From Anthopleura xanthogrammica (lineage: Eukaryota > Cnidaria > Anthozoa > Actiniaria > Actiniidae): a DNA stretch of 64,000 bases. A program made the translations under genes and the position numbers. Shown in pieces: positions 1 through 10,160 of this stretch (position 1 is its first letter; each line of letters begins with the position of its first letter). Below the pieces are notes generated by a model, which was not told where the DNA came from, did not search any database, and was given only the letters and a program-made list of their open reading frames with translations. The stretch is from the NCBI GenBank assembly GCA_964019055.1, contig OZ025207.1, positions 16,395,357 to 16,459,356 on the forward strand, written 5' to 3'.

Positions 1-1051
1 TTATCCGATTAGACATTGATTACCGTCATTAGCTTTTCTTATGGGCTAAATAGAATCCATTTGACTCCTACCAACCTAACTTAATTTAATTTATGTCAAT
101 AGATCTTTATATTATTTATACAGTTAGGCCTTAAAATATGGTTGATGGAGCCACAAATCACAGGGTTGTGACTACTAAACACTATATGTATACTGTCAGT
201 TATTAAAAGTACCACACTGTATCTACTTGTTTAAGAGCCGCCCCCAATTAAGCACTGCAAACGAGAGCAGAATATCAAAGATCACTGCTCTCAACTGAGC
301 ACTTCCCTGAATGAGTGCCACAATTGAAACACAAAAATTTAAAGACCGCTGTGGAGTTTTATCGAGTAGATACGTGTACGGTAGTTTTCTAAAAGTTTTT
401 CTCAAACCTGTGCCCCATAAATAAAGGAGTAGTAGATTTAGTTTATTGTACTCTATCAGTAGTTGCACCAGCAAGGACATTTATATTTTTCATATTTTTC
501 ATATTTTTTTATCACCTTTGAATATTACTTTAATAAAACATGGATTTGACCAAGCTTGCTTTGTGTCGTCACTCCCAGGGGTACTCGATCTGATTGGGAA
601 AGGGGGGGATGCTCATTATACCTTTTAGGGTTCCAAATCTGAATTTTGGTACCGCTTAGGGTGTTTGTCAGGTAATAAATACTTGAGATTAGATAATGAT
701 AGCCAGAATCAGTTGTAAATCAGGGTAGTTTTGCTTCATCTGACTTCTGTAACTTGGCTCTCATAGATAAATGAGTAAATTTGTTTTAGAGTTGGTATTT
801 TTTGGGGGCAAAAGTAATTTTTGTTTCAATGTGTTGGCTCACCTGTTACTTAGTGGGTCTAGTCATTGGCACAATCCATCCCAACCATGACAATAATAGG
901 CTGTGTGTGCTGGTAGTCTTGTGCTTGTGTGGGAGTGTCCCCTCTGTATTCTCTCGATCCAGATTCTTTAAGAATATTCAAACTGCATCATTTTCTTCAA
1001 TCATCATTACTGTGGGTAAAGACAGTGAAGAAACAACTTGCTCAGCTAGAA

Positions 1052-1159
1052 TAGACCTCTTGCAGCACATCAGAATGCAACTCAATTCTCAGGAGATTGA
1101 AATTCTTTTGTTTTGTCCTCCAAATTGAGCTGCTTTCGTCACATGAAAGGGTTTCCATA
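1052..1159. repeat. MITE-A copy 1 (diverged)
   Basis: This is a short palindromic element beginning TAGACCTCTTGCAGCAC. Its right half, TCCTCCAAATTGAGCTGC, is shared with three other copies at 13737, 14360 and 26175. The left half has lost about 25 bases compared with the others. It has no coding capacity and is likely a non-autonomous DNA transposon. Confidence 0.7.
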
Positions 1160-1194
1160 GTGATAAATCATGATTACTAACAATAGCATTGTGA

Positions 1195-1525
1195 CATGGT
1201 TGTCATAGGTCAGGGAAAAGTCAGGAAACAATATTTTTTCAAGATCAGGGAAAAGTCAGGTAATTCTACTTTCAGTCAGGGAAAAATTAAATTTTGATCT
1301 AAAGTCAGGGAATTTTATTGTTCTCACAGTACTTGAAAATGTATGGTCCCTCCTAGCTGGTATCTTGTCACCTGCTCAAAACAGGGAGCACACAGGGGAG
1401 TCCTGACTATGCAAGCTAAATTGAAAACATAGAATATCTGAATTGTCGGGTCAGGGAAAATTATAGTTTTAGTCAGTGAAAAGTCAGGAAATTTTGTGAT
1501 TCAATTATTTTGACAACCATGTTGT
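1195..1525. repeat. Inverted-repeat element containing 'CAGGGAAAAGTCAGG' repeats
   Basis: It is bounded by a perfect 12-bp inverted repeat (ACATGGTTGTCA at the left, TGACAACCATGT at the right). The interior repeats variants of GTCAGGGAAAAGTCAGG about six times. It has no open frame of interest and is probably a non-autonomous element. Confidence 0.55.
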
Positions 1526-2147
1526 GATGCTAATATGCAAACCATTTTCACCAAAGCTCTTCACAAGTCTCTTTGTTTTACCATTCAATCCTTGGTTGCA
1601 CATGAATGACAAACCCTTACGTCACATGAAGTATTGCTATTCAGGACTTATAATTATTATACCCAAAGGCATAACAGGCATAACCAGAGGGTGGAGAGTG
1701 GCTACAGAAGAAATTATTTACTGCTTTAGGTAAAAGCCACCCCACCCCTCTTCCCACCCTTAAAAAATCAATGACCATGTTTACATAGTGACCAGTTGGT
1801 GGGGTTCACACCCTGCACACCCAAACAGCCTATCAGTGACCTTACACTGTAGTCTCAAGGTCTGTGATAGACTTGCGTACTGGCTGTCATTCATCAAGAA
1901 GTTGTGGCATCAGTGACCCTTTCCATTCAGCAGAAACACATTTGCAACAGGATACAATGTGCTAAATGCATATACCTATTTCAAGAAAGGTTAAGGAGCA
2001 AAAGGTGATAAGCAATAGGAGATAGGTCATACCAAGAATACTGTAGCTGACAGGGAATGAGATTGTGTTTCTGCTTCTTATTCTCGTCAAGAACATGGAG
2101 CATAGTGTTCAGATATTCAATGTTGTTTCATTTTAAAGGCCTCAATT

Positions 2148-2246
2148 ACCGTATTTACTCAAATAGGTGCCGTGTTGCTTATTAAATTTTCCATGCCTCA
2201 AATGCGGCACTTTTTTGAGGGCAGCACTTATTCAAGTAAATACGGT
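2148..2246. repeat. About 100-bp palindromic MITE
   Basis: The left arm ACCGTATTTACTCAAATA and right arm TATTCAAGTAAATACGGT are inverted copies, and inner parts (GTGCCG and GCGGCAC) also pair. It is non-coding and small enough to fold as one hairpin. Confidence 0.65.
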
Positions 2247-2918
2247 ATTTGTGCTTGGTTGTATGCCCATATTTCCTTTCCATCTTGGAATGACCTATCA
2301 CCTATCTCCTATGGTTCCAACAACCTTTTTTAAAATAGTTTTTTTATTATGCCAGTCAAATCTGAGAGAGCAAGCCATGGAAAAATCCTGTGTAAAGCTA
2401 GGTACCTCATTTAAAAATGTGTGAAGCTTGGCGGTTACCTAAAGTATGGCATCTCTCTAGCATGTGAAAATGGTAAGACAAAAACCCTCTACCATAAATT
2501 CTTTTCACTGACAAGACTAACAATCATAATTTTAATTATTAAGTTTACTGATACCATGAATTGTTTATTTAATATTTAGAATCAAAGTTATGTACTAGTA
2601 TAATGACGTTATGAAACATGATTACTGTGTATTGATTGGATAAGCCCACTATTTAAAATTGGACACACGAGTGATGACAAACACTGTGATTTAACAACCT
2701 ACTGTGATGACTTATTTCATTACGATATAATTGTCTCCAAACACTATATGTTGCCCAGATGTCAAACATTATCAGTGATAGAGTCTTTTAAACTTTTCAT
2801 TTTCCTTTCAGTCATATACTTCATGTATTGTTCATCCAGTTTACACTGAATCCAAGCTTGGAAGAAATTTTCATGCTATCTTTGACCCTTAGTTCCAAAG
2901 AGTATTTCTGTTGCCAGA

Positions 2919-5900
2919 TTATTGCTGTTTGTTCTTTAACTGTGCTCTCTTGCCTGTAATAGCCTGGAAGCCAGATTTGATGCTGGCTACAGAACAACGA
3001 GAACCACATGTTTCACACTGCAGGAAAAACAACCTAGTTTCTTTTTGAAGGATTGTGTCGGGCGACCGACAAGTGTGGCAAGTTACATATTCCTCTGTTG
3101 AGTGAAAAGAATGAAATATTTGTGAATATGAATTCATTTTTTTTCATTAGTGAGAGCAGAAATCCTACAATCAACTCACACAATTTTGTAAAATCTACTC
3201 TTAGCAATGGTTCTTGGAGTATGTACAAGAATCTATTTCATTCAACTTACTGATATATCTTCTTAACACAGTTTCTATCTGTTTTTGTTGGAAGCGACCC
3301 TTGATTATAAGCTGGTTATTTCCGTCGCAGGAACCACTGGGAAGAAATAAGAATATTTGTTAAATAAGTTACACTAATTTTCAGAATTCTTTACTTTGGG
3401 AAGTTTTTTTTCCATTTCAAACTATGTGTCATTCCCTTGAGAATATCATACTTTGTTTGTATGATATACAATAGACAGTTATCTTGGATGCCAGACTACA
3501 GTAACTCACAAAAGAAATATATTTAAGAAATAGAAGATGATTTTCCGTGTTATACAGCCTGATCTAAACACGCGTGATGTTGGGAGAACACGAGAGTGTA
3601 GGAAAAGCACGAGCCGTTAGGCGAGTGCTTTTCAGCTCTCGAGTGTTCTCCCAACATCACAAGTGTTTAGATCAGGCTATATAACACGGAAAATCATCTT
3701 CTATTTCTTTTATAAAATATTTTTTGAGGCTAAATTGGCATTTTAATTGCTGATAAGAATAGCAATTCTCCATACGTGCACCATCCACCAATCCACAGAT
3801 GACGTGAGCATGTTTAGATAGCCTCATCCAACATGCTTTTTGACCAATCAGAGCGCGCGTACTATCTAAATTATTTTATAATTCTCAATGGAATTTGCTC
3901 CTTTTCTTCCAAGATAGTTTTGAGATGGGTCTACTATATACATTCTCACCAAGATGACCCAGGTTCAATTCCCAGACTCGGAGTCATAGGTGAGTACAGT
4001 TGCTTGTTGGTTCTCTCCTGTGCTTCAAGGGTTTTTCTCCAGGTTCTCTGGTTTTCCTCCCTCCGCAAAAATCAACTTCTAAATTCCAACTGCAATTCAG
4101 TGGATGAAGAGCTACTCTGACAGTGGAAATGCCACTGTTAAATTTGTTAAATTTAAATCCTATTTACAAATAATTATTTTTTATTATTAATAGTTGTTAC
4201 CAAGGATTACTGTTTAGCAAAGAAATAATTCTAAAGGGAATATCCACAGGTCTGAAATGAAAACAAAACATTACAAATCCCTGTAAAATCCTATGTTGTT
4301 ATTGGAGGCTCACCTTGTTCCTAACTCAGCCATCAAAAATGCTAATAAATGTTTTGGTTGACGATGCAATCTGAAATCAAACAAAAAAATGTCAATTTTT
4401 TCCTAGTCTAGAATCCTTAGTTACGAAATTACAAAAATCACATTAAATCAGTGTTGAAAAGCAGCTTTAACTTCAGGTAAATACAGTGAAATCCTGTTAT
4501 CTCAAATCTCCAATGGACCAAAGAAAAGAAAGTTCAAAGTAATCAAGGGTACAATTGTAGTGTTACACTACTGATGCAACTCAATGGGATGTGACCTCGT
4601 GTTCAAGATAATAGGAAATTAAAGACATCCTGGGTAAGAAAGGTAGCATATTCATTCCATAAACGAAGAATTACACTAGAGCAGATTTCATGGCATGGCA
4701 CAGACATGCCACTGAAAGTTGAATTATTTTCATACACGGCACAGCATTTCACTGACATGGCCATTGCAAGGTGCAGTCTGTATCGTAAGATTTCATAGTC
4801 ATACAAATGTTCACTGATCTGTGGATATACAACACTTACATTTTACAAATATCTGTGAAGTTAGCAAAGGATGTCTTTTTGGAGCCTATTCTTACAACTT
4901 GTGGTGGTTTCATAACAAACTTCCTCTTCTCACCAGCGACCATATCTGGATTCTTTGCTCTCATAATATCAAATACTCGCTCTAAAAGCTAAAGGAAATG
5001 CAAAAAGATACTTTAGTATGCATCATATAAACCTTTAAAGTCTTCAAATATTACTGATACACTAAGACCTCCTCTGTGCTGATCGAATTCAGGGTATGAC
5101 TAACTCACAGATTGAACCCTGAAACAACCTATGGGCTGATCAAAGTCATAGCATACTGTAGCTAATGCAAAGATTGAATTTGAATTTAGCATGTTAGGTT
5201 TTGCAAAGGGTAGAAAACTAGAGAGAACAACCTCACTTCAAATGAGAGACCAAAAAAACTCTACTCCAAGTGATGTCGAGTACAGTAATTGAACAATAGA
5301 GCTAAGAGGTGAGTGCACTACAACTATGTTTTTCTATGGTACATGTATATTAACTGGTAATCAGATCTACTGTACAATCCTGGATAAAACTGTTGGAACT
5401 CTTCCACTCTTTGTTAAATTTTTTGAGTTGAAACAATACTCTCTATACTCTTAAGCCAAAACCTCCCCTCCCCTCCCTAGACATTGCTTCATTGCAAGGA
5501 CCCTGATGTTATATTCCCTGATGTTATGTTAAAACTACCTCATCATATGTATATTCTCTGTCGTCAGCTGCCATCACATCATCTGCCTCATTGCCTTCCC
5601 CTTCATCTTCCCCAGACTCTGCTCCATTCTCCATTGATTTCTCTGGAACTGTTTCCTTGTCAATAGTTATCTGTATAGTCAAGAATAATGATAAAAATTA
5701 TTCATATCATTGGATACTCTTGAGATCAGTGTCAATGAACATTCATATGTTAATGATTTTAATTTGCTAATAATTTTATGATAGGTCTGGTCAATTTTGG
5801 ATTATCTTATTTTTGTAAATAGCTACTGTATTATCAAGATTATGCCTGTGTCTTAGTCTACAAGTTCAGTATGGATCAAAGTGAGGCTATTTGGACAAGC

Positions 5901-8900
5901 TGATGATAAATTTCAAGATTACATCTTGCATACCAGTAGTTTCTCATGACATTTTTCATGAGCTGAGCCCAATAGACCCACTTTGATGTATGCTAATTTC
6001 TATAGAATACCACTAGGATGCCAGATGAAGCTTCATAGACCTCTTTTGCAAAGAGTAATGTTTTCCCATTTCAGAGTTTCTTTGTAAAACAGTTGTGCAT
6101 GAGAAGACACATGAATATGGATACAACTCAAACATGGAATGAAATGGGAAAACATCATGCCCAAGAAGGGCTTGAAATAACAGACAGTCAACGGACAATG
6201 TCTTTGCCTTGCCAGGCATTTTGACTGACTGGCCATTATTTCAAGTCCTGGCAAGCTAAAGTGGTTTATAGGGATAAAGCCTATTACAGTATGTCACTGT
6301 ATGTCTGCCAATAGCTAGTAAGATATCAAAGAGATAAAAGGTTGGAGCACAACACCACTCTTCATGGTTTTCTTTTGATAATAATAATAAATAATAATAT
6401 TAATAATATATTTTAAGCTTATCATATAGGAATACACCAGTTTTGCATTCAATTCAAACCACTGTTTTTGAAGACTACAGACTCATTTGCTCAGGCTTGG
6501 CCTCTACAAATGAGTCTGTGGTCTTCAAAATTAGCAGTTTGCATTGAATTTGAAACTGGTGTATTATTGCCCATCTTTCAAGCCAAGGTCTCATGAAAAA
6601 AAAATAAGCAGCCCTCCAACTGGGTAAAAAATAAAGTACCATTTTTCTTACCTTTTTCTTTTTCTTCTTTTTCTTGGTAGGAAGACTGAAATCAAGCTCA
6701 TCTAAAGCTTGTGATTCATCTACTGCATTATTTGCATCTTCTGTTGTTTCTGCTGATCCATCTGCTGTATCCTGAATGAAAAGAAAAGAAAATTTATGAA
6801 GAGAACTAAAGTTATTGCTTATTAGTTATTGCTAATATAATATTCCATTCCTACCCAAGGCATCCACTGTTATCTTGGCAAGGCAACAACCTTTTACCAT
6901 ACCAGATAACAGTGGATGCCATCCATAACAGTTGATGCCATTCCTACCCATCCACTGTTATTTGGGTAATTAAGGGAATGACCTTTTACCATACCAGATA
7001 ACAGTAGATGTCACCCACGACAGTTGATGCCATTCCTACCCATCCACTGTTATCTTGGTAAGGCAACAACCTTTACCATACCAGATAACAGTAGATATCA
7101 CCCATGACAGTTGACGCCATTCCTACCCATCAACTGTTATCTTGGTAAGGGAACAACCTTTACCATACCAGATAACAGTAGATATCACCTATGACAGTTG
7201 ACGCCATTCCCACCCATCCACTGTTATCTTGATAAGGCAACAACCTTTACCATACCAGATAGTGAGCAATCTACAGCAGCACTTACCGGTAGTGAATTCT
7301 CCAAGCTATCCATATCAAACACTTTCTTTTTCTTCTTTTTCTTTTTCTTCATTTCAGAAAAGTCTTCAAGATCTAACGAGATATCTGTAATATGAAACAT
7401 ATAATGAGCTGGTACAGTTTCTTGGTATTTCAGGCAAGTTCTCCGGGTTCTGAGTTTTTTTTCCTCAGTCTACAAAACCTAACATACTTAATTCCAATTC
7501 AATCTGAGATTTAGCCATGTACTGACTTTTTCAGCCCAGAGGTTATATGCTGTATACCGTCGATTGCATCTCTCCATTAGTGCATGTACAGAAAACATGT
7601 TTTGTTGCGTCAGTAAACTTCAAAGTTTCACGTGCCACAGATAAAAGTTTTCCCACTCACTCGAGGACTTCCAAGATGACCAAGCGAAGAAGTATCAAGG
7701 AATTTTTGCATGAAGCAACAAAGATTTGCTTGTATATGCCAACACATTGAGAAAAAATGTTGTACAGCCTACAAAACTAAATTATCTCGTCTGTGAAGTT
7801 GAAATTTGTCACAGGAAAAAAGCCATGTTACAAGTAATAGACGAGACATGCAATTAAAACTTTTAACAGCGGCACATGAAACTTTGAGGTTTGCCGACGC
7901 GACAAAACATGTTTTTTGTACGACCACAAATGGCAGTATGATGAAACACATTTCTCTCACCCTGTCATACAGGAAAAAATTTGAATCCAAACTGTCTTTA
8001 CATGGTAAATAAAATGTCATATTTCTCTATTGCGTGCAGAATACTTAGCAACAGATAGAAGCATAGCTGCCCCTGGTTGGTCAAAATACATTTATATATG
8101 AAAACATTGTAAGATAAGGTTAGAATAAATTCATTTAAACACCACCTCCCCTTTCAAACCTAAAATAAAATTCTTGGGTTTTTCAATAGTTGACCGGAAA
8201 CTATCTTTTTCCGCAAGTAAGTTCTTGTATACAGTATATATGACACAAAGGAAATACCTCACAATTCAAGTGAAAATATTTATCTTTACCAACTGGATCA
8301 CTGGTATTATATTATGAAGCAAAGAATTTGCTATTTGTTAGAGTAGCTATAGTAGCTAGTTATTATTTTGGCAGCTTTCGCTGATGTGGGATCTTGGCAA
8401 TTGACAATAAACTATTTAATTTGCATTTTTGCTTACTTGGATTTCGTTACATTATAACAATTCATAACGTTAACACGAACATGAAACACAAGATGATCAG
8501 CTTATAATGTCTATACAGATGTTCTTTATAATTCTATTGATCTAGGATCTTTATTTTTTAAGGAGATTTGATTTGATTTTCAAGACTAAGTGAGGGACCT
8601 TTTCCCTCTAATCTTGTAAGTATATCAATTATTCCCATACCTTTAGGTTCATTTTCTTCGTTATCGTTCGCCGGTTGAGCTTCAGTTTTCTCCTCCATGG
8701 CTGCTTCGCCTTCAAGTCCATCTAAATCTAAAGGCATCTTCTTCTTCTTCTTTTTCTTTTTCATGGTAGGATCAAACATCTTCAACGAGAACGACATTGA
8801 GTTAAATCATTTGCTCCACGAGACAAAAATGCCAGTTCAAAAACAGCAAAAAATATCATTTTTATACAAAATAACCCGCATTTGGGTGCAGAAGGACTTT

Positions 8901-8932
8901 AAATATATACTTACCATTTCATCTTCGGCCAT
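2919..8932 (-). CDS. EIF2S2: Eukaryotic translation initiation factor 2 subunit beta (eIF2-beta)
   Basis: eIF2-beta is a subunit of the cytosolic eIF2 GTPase that brings initiator Met-tRNA to the 40S ribosome; its lysine blocks bind eIF5 and eIF2B-epsilon. There are nine minus-strand exons: 8915-8932, 8641-8779, 7287-7384, 6652-6771, 5539-5670, 4840-4988, 4314-4370, 3251-3336, 2919-3094. All junctions are GT-AG, phases agree, and 975 nt give 324 aa (human 333). Visible features are the start MAEDEM followed by FDPTM, three Lys blocks (exons 2, 3, 4), the conserved [19 protein letters not shown] segment, and the C-terminal zinc ribbon with CHTC and CETC pairs (exon 9). The ATG at 8932 opens an 18-nt coding exon as in vertebrate orthologues. 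Intron 3 holds a minisatellite. Identification is very secure; only the UTRs are unknown. Confidence 0.97.
3525..3710. repeat. Palindromic MITE in EIF2S2 intron 7
   Basis: Left arm from AAGAAATAGAAGATGATTTT through CGTGTTATACAGCCTGATC is repeated inverted at the right (GATCAGGCTATATAACACG, then AAAATCATCTTCTATTTCTT). The inner parts (TGTTGGGAGAACACGAGAG and CTCGAGTGTTCTCCCAACA) also pair. It is about 186 bp and non-coding. It lies between exons 8 and 7 of EIF2S2. Confidence 0.8.
3930..4105 (+). repeat. tRNA-derived SINE copy 1
   Basis: It contains a B-box-like CCAGGTTCAATTCCCAG followed by the family body: GTTGGTTCTCTCCTGTGCTT, a pyrimidine-rich 'TTTTCTCCAGG' and 'TTTTCCTCCCTCCGCAAAA'. The same body recurs at 11775, 26345 and, inverted, at 30350, 37525 and 63015. 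Confidence 0.7.
5095..5215 (-). repeat. SINE tail fragment (copy 2)
   Basis: On the minus strand it reads TTTGCAAAACCTAACATGC, then a CAATTCAATCT-like segment and GACTTTGATCAGCCCATAGG. This is the 3' part of the SINE family seen complete at 11775-11985. Confidence 0.5.
6035..6175. repeat. MITE-B copy 1
   Basis: This short element begins ATAGACCTCTTTTGC and carries the diagnostic GACACATGAATATGGATACA core, flanked by TTTTCCCATTTCAGA and GAAATGGGAAAACAT arms. Other copies are at 29433, 32101 and 33553. It lies in intron 4 of EIF2S2. Confidence 0.7.
6431..6565. repeat. Palindromic MITE in EIF2S2 intron 4
   Basis: Left arm AATACACCAGTTTTGCATTC and right arm GAATTTGAAACTGGTGTATT are inverted copies. 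A second inner pair (GAAGACTACAGACTCATTTG and CAAATGAGTCTGTGGTCTTC) extends the hairpin. It is about 135 bp and non-coding. Confidence 0.75.
6845..7260. repeat. Minisatellite of about 90 bp x 4.6 in EIF2S2 intron 3
   Basis: Units start at 6845, 6938, 7030, 7117 and 7204, each with CCATTCC(T/C)ACCCA, giving periods of 93, 92, 87 and 87 bp; the last unit is partial. Within each unit ATCCACTGTTATCTTGG pairs imperfectly with CCAGATAACAGTAGAT, so every unit can form a hairpin. The array ends about 26 bp from the splice donor of exon 3. Confidence 0.9.
7415..7540 (+). repeat. SINE fragment (copy 3)
   Basis: It shows TTCTCCGGGTTCTGAGTTTT, CAAAACCTAACATACTTAA, TTCCAATTCAATCTGAGATT and a TTTTTCAGCCCA end, matching the distal half of the SINE at 11775. 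The tRNA-like head is not visible. Confidence 0.5.
7586..7922. repeat. Long diverged inverted repeat
   Basis: An arm at about 7586-7653 (with AAAACATGTTTTGTTGCGTC and AACTTCAAAGTTTCACGTGC) is repeated inverted at about 7856-7922 (GCACATGAAACTTTGAGGTT and GACGCGACAAAACATGTTTT). A roughly 200-bp spacer separates the arms. The short open frames in it are by-products of the arms. It lies in the large intron 2 of EIF2S2. Confidence 0.6.
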
Positions 8933-10160
8933 GATTGAGGATTAAAGTGTTTCGATTGCGAGAAATACGGGAAAAAAGGATTTCGATTTGACTTTCTTCT
9001 TACAGCATGCGACGTGAAGTTGCATCAGCCACAATTGCGCATGCGTATTTCTCACGGACCCAGTTTCCACGCGGAACAAAAATCCAAAAATAATCCATGG
9101 GTGGGGAGGGACAGTAGAAATGTTCCTTAAAGAAAATATCTTTAAAAAGTTTGTTTTGCTAATGACCAGATAAAGCGGATACGGATCTGAGTTGATAAGT
9201 TTATCAACCATTTATTTTTTTAATCATTTTTTAATGATGTAAAAAAAATAGCAGTAGGTAACCATGACAACCGAGTTTCTTAGTAGTACTATAGCCAGTG
9301 GCTAACAAACCTGTGACCTTCGTTCCATGATCGAATTGGAATTTAGAAGGTGATTTTTTGCAGAGGGAGAGAATAAACAAGCAACAAATGAGCTTGTCAT
9401 CCAACACATTTTCCCACACAAATCCTAATAAAATAATTGATTTTATATTTATTGCCATTTCTCGATTAATAGTCGATTGAAACTTCGTCTTCTTACTAAT
9501 ATCAAGGTGCTCTTTTCATTCCTGTTGTTCGTTTGGACACAGCTGCTCGTTTTAAGGGAGTAAGGTCACGTGACCTCTTAGTAAAAGTCGTCATTGACTC
9601 ATACATCGGCGATAGGCGGCGCATGAGCAATGCCCACCACCCTTGCTTACCAGATTTAAAGCTCAAAATTCTATTTTTGACGATTGATTGTGGATATGAT
9701 GTTTCAACAAAACACCACATCGACTACTCCGTCATAAATATAGAAAGTAGAGAGAAAATGTAACAGTTGCGCACATGAAATTTAATCCTGTTCATGCAGG
9801 GAAAATAAGAATTCAAGGACGGCAAGTCTGCATTAATGCCCTAAACCTACTACTAAAACCTTTTGAATTTTAATATGGCATTCAATGAATCAAATAGTTT
9901 CAAATTCTCTGCACTGAAAACAAAACTGGAGAGTTTTTCAAACGTAGAAAAGCAATACGTTTTTGGAAGCCCAGGTGTTTTATTCTAGTCTTGGCGTGGT
10001 CGATACAGCGCGCGCTTTTTAAATGACCTCATCTTTAATTAACGACGTCGAATGTGACGTAATCAATGTTAATTAAGCTTCGCGCGCTCTGGCCTGGCTC
10101 ATAATGAAATGTACAATTTCTGGAATGTATTAGGAACAGGTTTCCGAGGAAAAAGTCGAG
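8933..10160. promoter_or_regulatory. Divergent intergenic region between EIF2S2 and the Kelch gene
   Basis: This 1.2-kb stretch separates the start codons of two genes that point away from each other, so it must hold both promoters or one bidirectional promoter. No TATA box is evident next to either start. CpG-containing GCGCGC patches lie near 10008 and 10080. A SINE fragment is at 9290-9375. The remainder shows no gene. Confidence 0.45.
9290..9375 (-). repeat. SINE fragment (copy 4)
   Basis: The segment GTGGCTAACAAACCTGTGAC, CTTCGTTCCATGATCGAATT and GGAATTTAGAAGGTGATTTT matches the terminal part of the SINE at 63015 (AGTGGTTAACAAACCTGTGG and onward). It is truncated on the tRNA side. Confidence 0.55.

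Larger units (their letters stand above)
1..2918. other. Gene-poor region downstream of EIF2S2
   Basis: I see no supported gene here. Open frames are short and resemble no family I recognise. The stretch holds at least three inverted-repeat elements (listed separately). Around 570-690 there is a sequence resembling a degraded dispersed repeat. The 3' UTR of the minus-strand EIF2S2 gene must lie in the right part; a weak AATAAA signal (minus strand) is near 2563-2568. Confidence 0.5.

Noticed and set aside
223..480. 85-codon minus-strand open frame
   Set aside because: No recognisable domain, and it overlaps what looks like a degraded repeat; no splice partners found.
4485..4560. Sequence resembling the end of a pogo/Tigger-like element (CAGTGAAATCCTGTTATCTC)
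   Set aside because: No matching second end was found, so the match is too short to annotate.
6845..7260. Regular repeat that might suggest a CRISPR array
   Set aside because: The whole roughly 90-bp unit is repeated with no unique spacers, inside a eukaryotic intron. It is a minisatellite.
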